Shown: positions 44,482 through 53,408, counted from the stretch's first letter. The stretch: 64,000 nucleotides of DNA from Clostridia bacterium (GCA_028280575.1 JANQLN010000092.1:1-64000), one strand, 5' to 3'. Program-made: numbers and translations. Notes: generated by a model not told the origin, from the sequence alone.

Positions 44482-46944
44482 TCAATCACTTTCTTCCATT
44501 AATTCCTGGCGATGTCCGTCACCTGATTGTTGTGACGTATCTGCGGGGGGTTCATGCTCCCCTTCCTGGCTGTGTAAGGTGCAGTACTCTGCTGCCGGCA
44601 GCTCATATATCCAATCTTGCGGATAAGGATCTCCAGGCTTTTCGGGTACATAAGGTTCTTTTCTTTGAATAAATACCTTTTCCACCACCGTAGCTCCGGG
44701 ACATTCTTCTGTTGCCAGGAGAGGACGATTCCAAATGTCGGTTGAGGCTGTACAAACCTTTGCCTTTACATGGACATCACAGAAATCATCATAATAGGGG
44801 GCGGTTCCTTTCAGGAAATATTCTACTCTGGCAGCATTTCCCCGTGGGTCCTGGCGGCATAAGTCTGTAGCTATTTTACCTGAATATTTGCAGATTGTTC
44901 TTGTGTCAAATATCCGGTCGGGAATATCAAAATCCCTGGCAGCAAGATTTTGATGTACCTTCTCCATTACTGCTCTCCATATGCGCTGGGCTTTCATCCT
45001 TTCCTCGCCTTTTTGTATTTCAATTCTCTCCACTTTGTTATCATATCCATACCATGTTGCAGCTATATAATATGGAGTATAGCCGATAAACCATTTATCT
45101 ATAAAGTCACTTGATGTTCCGGTTTTACCCCCTATGGGGATAACCCCGTCCTCAACTTCAAAATTTTCACCTATCCCACTATAGGCAGTACCTCCCGGAC
45201 TGGTAACTTCTCTCATCATATCTGTCATTAGATACGATGATGCTTCATCATAAGCAACATTATATGCGGGATTTTTCTCAAGCACGATGTTGCCGTTTTC
45301 ATCGGTAACCTTTGTATATGCAATTGGGCTGATATAAACACCCTTGTTAACAAATGCGGTATAAGACCCTGCCATGGTAAGCGGACTAACGCCTTTTGCA
45401 AGGCCGCCCAGTGCCAGGGAAACGTAGCGTTCGTTATGCCTGTCTATTCCAACTTTTTCCAAATACTCCAGGGAAATATCAGGGCCCAATATGTCTCTCC
45501 ACAGCTTTGCAGCAGTAACATTTATTGACTTTTTGAGTGCATCACGTACACTCACAAGCCCCCAATATTTCCTTGAAAAATTTAAAGGATAAAGCTCTTC
45601 CATTAATTCTTCACCGTCATATTCCGTATACATACGGACCGGGGTATCGTCTATTATTGTTGCAGAAGTAACAATTTTAGAATCAATTGCAGGAGCATAA
45701 ACAGCTATAGGCTTTATACTGGATCCGGGATGCCTTTCAAGCTGCGTAGCCCTGTTGTATGTCCTGTTACCCTTCTTTTCTCCTGCACCACCGTACATTC
45801 CGGCAATTTCGCCTGTATAAGGGTCTACAATTACCATGGCAGCCTGGGGTTTTTCACCGTATTTAATTGCTTTTGCATTCTCTATCGAAAAATGGTCATT
45901 ATTGGTAAATTCTTCATCCATATACCTTTGTACATCAGGGTCCTGTGTGGTATAAACCTTATATCCGTCATTATAAAGCTTTAAGGATGCGGTCTCCCTG
46001 GATACATCAAGCTTTTCGGCCAGGTCTTTAATAACCTGCTCAATTACATGGTCTACAAAGTATGTCTGGACGGATATTATCTTTTTATTCTCGTTCGGAT
46101 CAGAATACAAAAGGGTTTCATTTACTGCCTGTACATACTGGCGTTCATTTATATAACCTTGCTCCTTCATCAAAAGAAGTATAAGCTCCTGTCTTTCCTT
46201 TGCATTTTCGCGCCCATCTTCCGTAAAGGGATTATATAATCCCGGTTTATTTGTAATGCCGGCAAGAAGTGCACACTCTGCCAGCGAAAGCTCCCATACA
46301 TTTTTTCCAAAGTATGTCCTGGACGCCGCCTGGACGCCGTAACAGCTGTTTCCCATATATATCATGTTAAGATAGCTGCTTAGTATTTGCCATTTTTCTA
46401 TTTGTTTTTCAAGCTGTAGGGCGTTCCACTGTTCTTGAACCTTTCTTTGGGGAGTCTGGTCAAGCTTTCCCGTAAGGTTTTTTACAAGCTGTTGGGTAAT
46501 GGTGCTGCCGCCGTGCTTTGAACCTATTCCGGTAAAGTAATAGACAACTGCGCTGGTAGTTCTTTTAAGGTCAACTCCCGAGTGTTCATAAAAACGTTCA
46601 TCCTCTACCGCAACCAGCGCATATTTAAGGTTATCAGGAATTTTAGATGATTCTACCAGCTCTCTATTCTGGTTGTCACTGCCCGTAAGCTTGGCTATTA
46701 TGTTGCCTTTTCTGTCATAGATAAAAGAAGTAAGCCCTTTATTGTCTATTTTAAGCTGCTCGAAGCTTATGGGCTCCGCTGTTTTTACAAATGCATATGC
46801 AGCTCCGGCAAGTATACCTGTTATTAAAGAAATTACTATTAGAACTGCTATAAGTATGACTTTAAGACTTGCACATGCAGCTTTAACAAAAGGATATGTA
46901 TTTAATTGGTTTTTCTCGGTAATATTTATTGTTTTTCCTTTCAT
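44482..46944 (-). CDS. Class A penicillin-binding protein (second of two)
   Basis: An 820-residue paralogue of the previous gene with the same layout: one membrane segment (about residues 27-55), glycosyltransferase motifs EDERFYEHSGVD and GGSTITQQLVKNLTG, transpeptidase motifs GSSIKP and GGKTGTS, and a Glu/Ser-rich tail ending in QELMEESD. It lacks the long Lys/Arg tail of its neighbour. The start is at the ATG with first base 46944 behind GGAGG. About 130 bases separate the two genes, so a shared transcript is possible. It has a structured leader of about 190 nt. Confidence 0.93.
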   Translation of the reverse strand: MKGKTINITEKNQLNTYPFVKAACASLKVILIAVLIVISLITGILAGAAYAFVKTAEPISFEQLKIDNKGLTSFIYDRKGNIIAKLTGSDNQNRELVESSKIPDNLKYALVAVEDERFYEHSGVDLKRTTSAVVYYFTGIGSKHGGSTITQQLVKNLTGKLDQTPQRKVQEQWNALQLEKQIEKWQILSSYLNMIYMGNSCYGVQAASRTYFGKNVWELSLAECALLAGITNKPGLYNPFTEDGRENAKERQELILLLMKEQGYINERQYVQAVNETLLYSDPNENKKIISVQTYFVDHVIEQVIKDLAEKLDVSRETASLKLYNDGYKVYTTQDPDVQRYMDEEFTNNDHFSIENAKAIKYGEKPQAAMVIVDPYTGEIAGMYGGAGEKKGNRTYNRATQLERHPGSSIKPIAVYAPAIDSKIVTSATIIDDTPVRMYTEYDGEELMEELYPLNFSRKYWGLVSVRDALKKSINVTAAKLWRDILGPDISLEYLEKVGIDRHNERYVSLALGGLAKGVSPLTMAGSYTAFVNKGVYISPIAYTKVTDENGNIVLEKNPAYNVAYDEASSYLMTDMMREVTSPGGTAYSGIGENFEVEDGVIPIGGKTGTSSDFIDKWFIGYTPYYIAATWYGYDNKVERIEIQKGEERMKAQRIWRAVMEKVHQNLAARDFDIPDRIFDTRTICKYSGKIATDLCRQDPRGNAARVEYFLKGTAPYYDDFCDVHVKAKVCTASTDIWNRPLLATEECPGATVVEKVFIQRKEPYVPEKPGDPYPQDWIYELPAAEYCTLHSQEGEHEPPADTSQQSGDGHRQELMEESD

Positions 46945-47148
46945 GCCGACCTCCACAGGCTAAACTCACAAATACTGATGTAAATAGTTTTTAAGGTTAT
47001 CTTATCACAAAGTTCCACACCGAAAAGCTAAGAGTACTCAAAAAGCATGAGCGATTAAAACTCTTCGCTTTGAGAAAGCCTTAGTTTATCCAATTTATCC
47101 CACTGCTTCCATACTGCCAGCCCATAAGCAGTGGTCAAAGTTATTATA
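46945..47148 (-). promoter_or_regulatory. Extended -10 promoter and structured leader of the second PBP gene
   Basis: Read on the minus strand: TGCTATAAT (extended -10; TATAAT at 47148-47143). The start would fall near 47136. Directly after come two hairpins: CCACTGCTT (47100-47108) with AAGCAGTGG (47126-47134), and a long stem with CTAAG/CTTAG (47028-47032, 47080-47084) and CTCAAA/TTTGAG inside. The ATG is about 190 nt downstream. No known riboswitch motif recognised. Confidence 0.5.
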
Positions 47149-47289
47149 GCATAAAAAATACAATTTGAGTATAAAACAAATTGTAACAAATTTTATGTGA
47201 ATATTACATACTTGAATTTAAAATGATATACTTAGAAAGATAGTAATTTAAACCTGGTTTTTGACATCTATATGGAATGGAGAGATAAG

Positions 47290-47760
47290 ATGGAAATTAA
47301 AGTGGGTGAAATAATCAAGGCAAAAAGGGAAGAGAAGGATTATTCACTTGTCGGATTTGCTAAAAGATTGGGAATATCACCCGGGTATTTGTCTCAACTG
47401 GAAAACGGCAGAAAAAATAATCCAAAGCTTGAAATAGTTTTAAAAATAATTAAGGAGCTGGAAATAGATATTGACATGCTCCTTGGAGTAAAAAGGGGAG
47501 AAGGTAATTTTGCTGTAAAAATACCTTCACTTTTAAAGCTTGTTCTGGCTAAGGACAGAAATATAAAAGTGCTGGAAGACAAGGATGTTCTAAGGAAATT
47601 AACAGAAACCATAAACAGTATTCTTGAAAGCAGGTACTATATTGAAAATAGGGAATTATATCTGCTTTTTTTAGAAGACATATCAATACATACCGATACA
47701 ATACTCAAAAGATATATGGGGCTTCAAGTAATAGGAGAAGCCGATAAAAATAAATTGTAA
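47290..47760 (+). CDS. XRE-family HTH transcriptional regulator
   Basis: A 156-residue DNA-binding protein: HTH_3 domain at about residues 5-60 (EIIKAKREEKDYSLVGFAKRLGISPGYLSQLENGRKNNPK split over two helices and recognition helix) and a helical C-terminal part of unknown role (about 75-150). The start is set at ATG 47290 behind GGAGAG; an upstream ATG lacks spacing. It is divergent from the second PBP gene across 345 bases, and it could regulate either the PBP leader or the neighbouring small ORF. Confidence 0.88.
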   Translation: MEIKVGEIIKAKREEKDYSLVGFAKRLGISPGYLSQLENGRKNNPKLEIVLKIIKELEIDIDMLLGVKRGEGNFAVKIPSLLKLVLAKDRNIKVLEDKDVLRKLTETINSILESRYYIENRELYLLFLEDISIHTDTILKRYMGLQVIGEADKNKL

Positions 47761-47803
47761 CCAAATAAAGCTCTACTCCATATACTGTAGTGGTGGGGTT
47801 GAT

Positions 47804-47941
47804 ATGTTCAAAAGCAGTAAATTCTACCACAGGATGTGGTATGTAAAAAAAAGGAATATAAGATTCTATAACGCTCTTTTCAGATTCATCCTTATTATAT
47901 TTATATTAGGGATAATGTCATATTATATAAGGGTTTTTTAG
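47804..47941 (+). CDS. Short membrane-anchored ORF (45 aa)
   Basis: A 45-residue frame: basic N-terminus (KSSKFYHRMWYVKKRNIRFY) then one hydrophobic segment (LFRFILIIFILGIMSYYI) and RVF. A weak RBS (GGTGGGG) precedes the ATG. Its last seven codons are inside the left arm of a perfect 21-bp inverted repeat that is also the terminator. No family known; a small membrane protein is plausible, chance is the alternative. Confidence 0.5.
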   Translation: MFKSSKFYHRMWYVKKRNIRFYNALFRFILIIFILGIMSYYIRVF

Positions 47942-47979
47942 AGTTGTTCCTAAAAAACCCTTATATAATATTATTTATT
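47921..47979. terminator. Perfect 21-bp inverted-repeat terminator
   Basis: 47921-47941 and 47950-47970 are exact inverted copies around an 8-base loop, with T-rich sequence on the plus side (TTATTTATTTTT) and A-rich on the other, so it can terminate transcripts from both directions between the short ORF and the convergent bactofilin gene. Confidence 0.85.
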
Positions 47980-48379
47980 TTTCCGTTTCATTGTCTTCGT
48001 TTTCAGCAGTCACACTGCTTTTTTTATCTTGCCCGTTATCATAATCAAGCATTCGGCATTGACCCTGGAAAACAGCACCTTCATCTGCCACAAAGCTTTT
48101 GACCAGAACATCTCCCAAAAGCTTTGTTGAAGATTGTATTTTCAATATACCCGTAGCTGTTATGTTACCTTCAACAGTTCCGGATAAATGAACATTTATA
48201 GCCTTTATGTTACCGCAGACTTTACCTTCCTTGCCTATTAATATGTCACTTTCGACTTCCACATCTCCAACTATAAGGCCATCTACTCTTAATCCGCCTT
48301 TTGATTCTATATTTCCTTTAAATGTCGAGTTTTTTCCAATAACTGTATCATATCCTGTAGGTATTTTTTTCCTTCCCAT
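47975..48379 (-). CDS. Bactofilin (polymer-forming cytoskeletal protein, DUF583)
   Basis: A 134-residue bactofilin: short flexible N-terminus, then the beta-helix repeats (GKNSTFKGNIESKGGLRVDG, IGDVEVESDILIG, NIKAINVHLSG) and a short acidic tail. Bactofilins polymerise without nucleotides and often place cell-wall hydrolases. The gene lies directly downstream of an M23 peptidase gene (gap about 21 bases, same strand), a pairing seen in several bacteria where bactofilins work with M23 enzymes to shape the cell wall. Confidence 0.92.
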   Translation of the reverse strand: MGRKKIPTGYDTVIGKNSTFKGNIESKGGLRVDGLIVGDVEVESDILIGKEGKVCGNIKAINVHLSGTVEGNITATGILKIQSSTKLLGDVLVKSFVADEGAVFQGQCRMLDYDNGQDKKSSVTAENEDNETEK

Positions 48380-48400
48380 ATGTACCTCCTGTTTTTTTAA

Positions 48401-49372
48401 TTACGGTTTTTCCTCTAAAAATTCCAAAGGGTCTACGGCATTTCCGTTAATTTTTATTTCAAAGTGGCAGTGGACACCAGTGCTGACTCCTGTGTTTCCG
48501 GCTTTGGCTATGGGGTCTCCCCTTTTAACATGGGTACCTTTTTTTACAAGCAGCTTGGAATTATGGCCGTAAAGTGATACCAGGCCATGTCCGTGGTCTA
48601 TTTCTATACAGTAGCCATACCCTCCGTTGTATTTACTCACTGTTACAACACCGTCTCCTGAAGCATATACAGTTTGACCGTACTTTACGCCGATATCCAA
48701 TCCGTAGTGAAATTTACGCGTGCGTGTTATCGGATGGATCCTGTAACCATAATGGGAAGTTATTTCTCCTTCGGCAGGCCATGAGGTAGGGATGCATGCC
48801 AGGTAATTTTCAAGCTTTTCGGTGCTTTCCGACAAATCGAAAACTTCATTTGTATCATCCTTGTAAAGTGTATTCAGGTCCTTTAGCATTTCCCTCAGAC
48901 TCTTAACATCATTTGCGAATGTAGTTGTTTGACTCCTGTCAGTTCCTGAACGGCTTGCCAGGTTTGTGTCTATTCTGCCCAGAATATATTGGTTTGTGAT
49001 TTCCTTGTATTTATTCAAAACCTCATCTATTTTAGTACCTATGAATTGATCTCTTTCATCTATCTCAGATTGAAGGCTTTCTATTGACCGATTTTTATTA
49101 TCAATAATATCATTTTGTTGGAAAAGCAGGTCTTTTTGCTCAAAATTCAGTTCATAAAGTGCTGTAATATCTTCTTTCAGCTTGTGATTTTCTTCAACCG
49201 CATTTTTTATATATAAGCCAACACAGGCTGCTATGATAGTCAGTAAAAGTAATAGTGTTGAGATTTTTCCATATAAAGAAGAAACATTTATCGTCTTTAT
49301 TCTGGAAGGATAATGTGGGACAAGCATTATTGAAATAAACTTTCTTTTCTTTTTATCCTTGCCTTTAGTCAT
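48401..49372 (-). CDS. M23-family membrane-anchored peptidoglycan endopeptidase
   Basis: A 323-residue protein: basic N-terminus, one membrane segment (about residues 34-50), a long coiled coil (about 53-130, HKLKEDITALYELNFEQKDL and following) and a C-terminal LytM/M23 domain with HYGYRIHPITRTRKFHYGLDIG and HCHFEIKING (zinc-binding His and Asp). It faces the outside. The bactofilin gene follows, so the pair likely acts together on cell-wall shape. Catalytic motifs look intact. Confidence 0.93.
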   Translation of the reverse strand: MTKGKDKKKRKFISIMLVPHYPSRIKTINVSSLYGKISTLLLLLTIIAACVGLYIKNAVEENHKLKEDITALYELNFEQKDLLFQQNDIIDNKNRSIESLQSEIDERDQFIGTKIDEVLNKYKEITNQYILGRIDTNLASRSGTDRSQTTTFANDVKSLREMLKDLNTLYKDDTNEVFDLSESTEKLENYLACIPTSWPAEGEITSHYGYRIHPITRTRKFHYGLDIGVKYGQTVYASGDGVVTVSKYNGGYGYCIEIDHGHGLVSLYGHNSKLLVKKGTHVKRGDPIAKAGNTGVSTGVHCHFEIKINGNAVDPLEFLEEKP

Positions 49373-49876
49373 TAAAAATCACCCGTAATATACTTAATAA
49401 TAAACTATGTGTAAATAAATATTTAAAAATAATTTACAATTATTTTACCTTATTAAACCAATTAAAGCAACAGCATTTGCTTAACAAAAAAATAAATATA
49501 TAAAAAGCTTTTAATTCAAATAATACATAATATGCTTTATTACCAAAAAATTCTTCTCCGCCGAGCTTTTATATTATATCAAGTATTGATTTATTTTTTA
49601 AGTCCTATTTTTAAGTTATTTGAAGGTAAAATATCTGAAATTCCGGAAAAAACCGGGAAATAATACAAAAAGGGTTTATTTATATAGAAAAATATGTCAT
49701 AATAATTATAAGGCAATCTGATTCAATATTACTGTGTTCCCCCTTGAATATATGGTTCAGGGGGGATTTTTTTGAAAAAAAACCAACACTCATTAATTAA
49801 ATATGATATACTGATATGAGCAGATAATAGATAAGGTTATAAAATATGCAAAATGTTATTATAGCGGGGTAATGAG
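49373..49876 (+). other. Intergenic region with an orphan terminator/possible small RNA
   Basis: 504 bases without a convincing gene. A strong hairpin TTCCCCCTTGAA (49737-49748)/TTCAGGGGGGA (49756-49766) followed by TTTTTTT lies in the middle. No reading frame precedes it on the plus strand, so it may end a short non-coding transcript. A TA-rich -10-like box (AATTATAAGG, about 49704-49713) upstream is consistent with that but weak. Confidence 0.35.
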
Positions 49877-50983
49877 TTGACAGTAGTATTGGTATTGTTT
49901 TTGATATTTTTTCCAATGGTATTAGTTAAATTATCGGCATTATTGGATAAAAGGATTGGGATATTAAGTCCTGTATTATTGTGTTATATTACAGGCATAA
50001 TTGTTGGCAACATTAAATTTTTTAATATTGAAAAGGGAGTTTCCCTGCTTATTGCTGAAGTTTCCGTATCCTTGGCCGTCCTCCTTATTCTGTTTTCAAC
50101 CGATTTTGTAAAATGGCTGGCTCTTGCCAGAAAGACCATTCTATCCTTTGCCCTTTTGATACTTAGTGTAGTTATAAGCTCGGGTGCGGCAAAATTTATA
50201 TTTGCAAACACGGTTGAAAATTCAGATATAGTTTCCGGCATGCTTGCAGGAGTTTATATTGGAGATACGCCAAATCTTGTGGCAATAGGAACAAAGTTTA
50301 ATATACCTGGAGAAACCCTTGTATTTGTCAATACTTCTGATTCCATAATGGGAGGACTGTACTTTTTATTTTTGATAACCGCCGGAAAATGGTTATTGGG
50401 AAATATTTTGCCTGCGTATAAAAGAATTTGGTTATCTAAGACAGAATATAATGACAGTTTAGAATCTTCACCTGATAGAAAAATCATACCTGTTTTAATT
50501 ATTTCAGCTATTATTGCTGGAATTAGCATACTTGCGTCCATAATGATAACAGGTGAAATGGAAATTAGGATAGTTATGCTTCTGGTAACTGTATCCGGGA
50601 TTTTGATATCCTTTAACAAGAGGATTACAAATGTAAGAGGTACATATAAAACAGGACAATATTTAATTTGTATATTTTCACTTGCAATAGGTACACAGGC
50701 GGATTTCAACGGATTTTTCAATATAAATCCCGGAATATTTGCGTATACGGCGTTTGTTATGATGGTATCCATAGTAATCAATCTTATATTTGCCTTCGTA
50801 TTCAAAATTGACAGAGATACTGCCATAGCCATATCGGTGGCAGGAATATACGGACCGGGCTTTATTTTGCCTGTTGCAGATTTACTAAGAAACAGGGAAG
50901 TTGTATTATCAGGCTTTGTAAGCGGCCTTGCAGGTTATGCCGTTGGAAATTTTTTAGGGTATTTGATTGTATATATATTATGA
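49877..50983 (+). CDS. DUF819-family integral membrane protein
   Basis: A 368-residue protein with about ten membrane segments matching the DUF819/YjcL family, predicted transporters of unknown substrate. Family blocks: VSGMLAGVYIGDTPNLVAIG and VSVAGIYGPGFILPVADLL. The start is a TTG (49877) following GGGGTAATGAG, which is an acceptable but weak RBS. It stands alone in front of rlmD. The substrate cannot be named. Confidence 0.85.
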   Translation: MTVVLVLFLIFFPMVLVKLSALLDKRIGILSPVLLCYITGIIVGNIKFFNIEKGVSLLIAEVSVSLAVLLILFSTDFVKWLALARKTILSFALLILSVVISSGAAKFIFANTVENSDIVSGMLAGVYIGDTPNLVAIGTKFNIPGETLVFVNTSDSIMGGLYFLFLITAGKWLLGNILPAYKRIWLSKTEYNDSLESSPDRKIIPVLIISAIIAGISILASIMITGEMEIRIVMLLVTVSGILISFNKRITNVRGTYKTGQYLICIFSLAIGTQADFNGFFNINPGIFAYTAFVMMVSIVINLIFAFVFKIDRDTAIAISVAGIYGPGFILPVADLLRNREVVLSGFVSGLAGYAVGNFLGYLIVYIL

Positions 50984-51044
50984 GCAAGTATGTATAAAAT
51001 ATTATTATATCCTCCACTGTATCTTATAAGGAAGAGAGTAAAAA

Positions 51045-52406
51045 ATGGTTGTAAAAAATCAGGAATACATACTGGACATAAAAGGAATGACCCACGAAGG
51101 TTTGGGGGTCGGCAAGGTAAATGATTTTGCAGTATTTGTAAAGGATGCTATTGCCGGTGAAACCGTAAAAACAAAAATATTAGCGGTAAAAAAAAGCTAT
51201 GCCATTGGAAGGCTTGAGGAAATCATCAGGAAATCTTCAGCACGCATACAGTCGTTTTGTCCGGTTTTTAAAAGATGTGGAGGATGTACATTCCAGCACG
51301 TAGACTACAATAAGCAGCTGGAGTTCAAAGAAAATCAAGTAAGGGAAAATATTGTTCGAATTGGGGGATTGGACAGCGCAAAAATTTATCCTGTAATCGG
51401 TATGGCAAATCCCAAATCCTATAGAAACAAGGCCCAGTACCCTGTAGGACAAAATCCTCAAGGCCCTGTCATGGGATTTTATGCCCCGCGCAGCCATGAA
51501 ATAATAGATACGCCTCATTGCGGTATACAGCATGACCTCAGCGAAAAGGTTAAAAAAATTGCAATGGAGTTTATAAGGAAGTTCAATATAAGTATTTATG
51601 ATGAAAAAACAGGCAGGGGTCTTTTAAGGCATGTAGTAATAAAAGTTGGATTTAATACGGGTGAAGTTATGGTTTTGCTGGTGGTTAACGGGGAGGAAAT
51701 GCCATATTCCGTGTATCTTCTGGAAAGCTTAAAGCTCCATGTTGCAGGTTTGAAAAGTGTAATACTTAATATTAACAATAAAAAGACCAATGTAATACTG
51801 GGCAAAGAGAATAAGGTACTGTATGGCAGAAATTATATCTTTGATATACTGGACAAATACACTTTTAAAATTTCACACCTGTCATTTTATCAGGTCAATC
51901 CCGTGCAGACCAAAATATTATATGGCAAGGCAGTTGAATATGCTTCCCTTACCGGTCACGAGACTGTACTTGATATATATTGCGGTATTGGAACAATATC
52001 CGTATTCATGTCCGGAAAAGCATACAGGGTATATGGCATAGAAGAAGTACCGGAAGCCATAGAGGATGCAAGGCAGAATGCCAAGCTTAATAAAATTGCC
52101 AATACAAAATTTATTTGCGGCAAAGGGGAAGAAGTACTTCCCACGCTGGTCGAACAGGGTATAAAAGCGGATGTGATAATTATGGACCCACCTCGAAAAG
52201 GATGCGATAAAAAAGTACTTGAGGCTGCTGCAATGGCAAAGCCCAAAAGAATCGTATATATATCCTGCAACCCGGCAACACTGGCAAGAGACTTGAAAAT
52301 TCTTTCTGAGCTGGGATACAGCATTAATAAAGTACAGCCATTGGATATGTTCCCCTATACCACGCACGTTGAGTGCGTGGTATTGATGTCACTTAAAGAT
52401 AAATGA
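51045..52406 (+). CDS. rlmD: 23S rRNA (uracil-C5)-methyltransferase RlmD/RumA family
   Basis: A 453-residue RNA m5U methyltransferase. Domains: TRAM (about residues 3-60), a cluster-binding region CPVFKRCGGCTFQHV (about 72-86), and the SAM-dependent methyltransferase domain with DIYCGIGTISVFMSGKAYRV, MDPPRKGCDKKVL and the catalytic region YISCNPATLARDL. In Firmicutes the homologue can modify U747 and U1939. The 3' end of the gene, encoding YTTHVECVVL, contains a perfect 11-bp inverted repeat next to the accessory island. RumA genes are known integration targets of some streptococcal ICEs. Confidence 0.95.
   Translation: MVVKNQEYILDIKGMTHEGLGVGKVNDFAVFVKDAIAGETVKTKILAVKKSYAIGRLEEIIRKSSARIQSFCPVFKRCGGCTFQHVDYNKQLEFKENQVRENIVRIGGLDSAKIYPVIGMANPKSYRNKAQYPVGQNPQGPVMGFYAPRSHEIIDTPHCGIQHDLSEKVKKIAMEFIRKFNISIYDEKTGRGLLRHVVIKVGFNTGEVMVLLVVNGEEMPYSVYLLESLKLHVAGLKSVILNINNKKTNVILGKENKVLYGRNYIFDILDKYTFKISHLSFYQVNPVQTKILYGKAVEYASLTGHETVLDIYCGIGTISVFMSGKAYRVYGIEEVPEAIEDARQNAKLNKIANTKFICGKGEEVLPTLVEQGIKADVIIMDPPRKGCDKKVLEAAAMAKPKRIVYISCNPATLARDLKILSELGYSINKVQPLDMFPYTTHVECVVLMSLKDK
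52357..52383. repeat. Perfect inverted repeat at the 3' end of rlmD, candidate att site
   Basis: ATACCACGCAC (52357-52367) and GTGCGTGGTAT (52373-52383) are exact inverted copies around GTTGA. They code for the conserved TTHVECV motif of the protein, so the palindrome may simply be codon coincidence, but its position at the edge of an accessory island makes it a candidate integration target. Confidence 0.4.
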
Positions 52407-52432
52407 ATAGGTCCCAAGTAGCCTGAAATGAT

Positions 52433-52488
52433 AGGTTTTCAGACTTTCGGTAACAATCACCGATTGCGGGAAACCTTATTTTTTATCT
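52433..52488 (+). terminator. Terminator after rlmD
   Basis: AGGTTTTC (52433-52440) pairs with GGAAACCT (52469-52476), with an inner CGGT/ACCG helix, followed by TATTTTTTATC. Confidence 0.7.
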
Positions 52489-52653
52489 TTGAAAAGTAGA
52501 ATAGGATTTAAAAGCAGTATAGGGTTGAGGTTAGAGAACTGCTTTTTATACCGAGAGACAAGGGAACTACTGTTTTTAGGATAGGTTGAAACTAGAGAAT
52601 TGTTGTAATGATTATAAGGCGGCAGTGCCGTTGTGGAACTACCGCCGCGTTCT
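52489..52653. other. Junction between core chromosome and accessory island
   Basis: Gene-free. It holds two degenerate repeats (ATAGGGTTGAGGTTAGAGAA near 52521 and ATAGGTTGAAACTAGAGAAT near 52581) and two hairpins: AAGCAGT ... ACTGCTT near 52511-52543, and GGCGGCAG (52618-52625)/CTACCGCC (52639-52646), the latter well placed to terminate the minus-strand gene at 52654. Confidence 0.45.
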
Positions 52654-53280
52654 TTATATTCCTAAATCTTTACGACCAACATGCTGCTGGAGTATCATGC
52701 GCATACGTTTTACCATATAATTGACAGTCGTTTGTGGCTTGCCAATTAGCTCGGCTATTGTGTGCTGAGATTTCCCATCATAGAGCATCTCAAAAATGCT
52801 TGCTAAATCTGGTGCTTGCTGATGTAGCTTTTCGAGAAGGTCTTCAAAGAGCATTGCAGCTAGGATTACTTCGCACTGATTAGCGTCGGGGTCCTCGAAT
52901 TCAAGTTCTGTTTCCTCGAAGAAATATTCAAGAGAAAGAGGAGCTCCGTCCTTCATATTCTTGCAGTTCTTACAGTCCAATTCACAACGTTTGAGCTTCC
53001 CGCTACCATCACTAACCGTGCAGCGGCGGCTACGCTCCTCACGCTTTATTTCCGCCCATAGGGGTCGCATGTACGCATCGTATTGTTCTTTGGTCGCCGG
53101 AATCATGATAGCGGATACAATTTTGTTTCCGATTTTTGCTGGCACTACTTGCGAACTATCTAAGTTGAAATCTTTGATTGTTTCTACGGTGACTTCCAAT
53201 GGGATTAAGTGCTTTTGATTGATGTTGCAGTCGTCAATACATATTTTTTTGCACACCTTGTCCTTGCTTTCTTTTTCCAT
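52654..53280 (-). CDS. Sigma-factor-like regulator with Cys cluster (mobile-element type)
   Basis: A 208-residue protein. A Cys-rich stretch (RRCTVSDGSGKLKRCELDC then KNC, about residues 86-108) may bind zinc. The C-terminus (SIFEMLYDGKSQHTIAELIG, KPQTTVNYMVKRMRMIL) is a sigma region 4-like HTH. Proteins of this build occur in clostridial integrative elements. It is divergent from the NACHT gene across a 217-base gap and may regulate the island. Codon use (CGT, CGC, CGG arginines) differs from the core genes. Confidence 0.7.
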   Translation of the reverse strand: MEKESKDKVCKKICIDDCNINQKHLIPLEVTVETIKDFNLDSSQVVPAKIGNKIVSAIMIPATKEQYDAYMRPLWAEIKREERSRRCTVSDGSGKLKRCELDCKNCKNMKDGAPLSLEYFFEETELEFEDPDANQCEVILAAMLFEDLLEKLHQQAPDLASIFEMLYDGKSQHTIAELIGKPQTTVNYMVKRMRMILQQHVGRKDLGI

Positions 53281-53364
53281 TTCATTTCCTCCTTGTTTGA
53301 CATTTGTGAAGCTCCGTGTTAAGATGAATTAATAGGAATTAATAGGAACTGCTTTTATTTCAAA

Positions 53365-53408
53365 ATAAAAAAGCTGATACCAGAACTCCTGACATCAGCT
53401 TATTTCTA
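53365..53408. terminator. Hairpin between divergent island genes
   Basis: AAGCTGAT (53371-53378) pairs with ATCAGCTT (53394-53401). On the minus strand a TTTTTTATTTT run follows, so it looks like a minus-strand terminator although no minus-strand gene precedes it. It may be an attenuator or a trace of a lost gene. A tandem 10-bp repeat (AATTAATAGG) lies nearby at about 53327-53346. Confidence 0.5.

Noticed and set aside
51045-52406. Interpretation of the rlmD 3' palindrome as a terminator
   Set aside because: It lies inside conserved coding sequence and lacks a T-run; a proper terminator follows at 52433.
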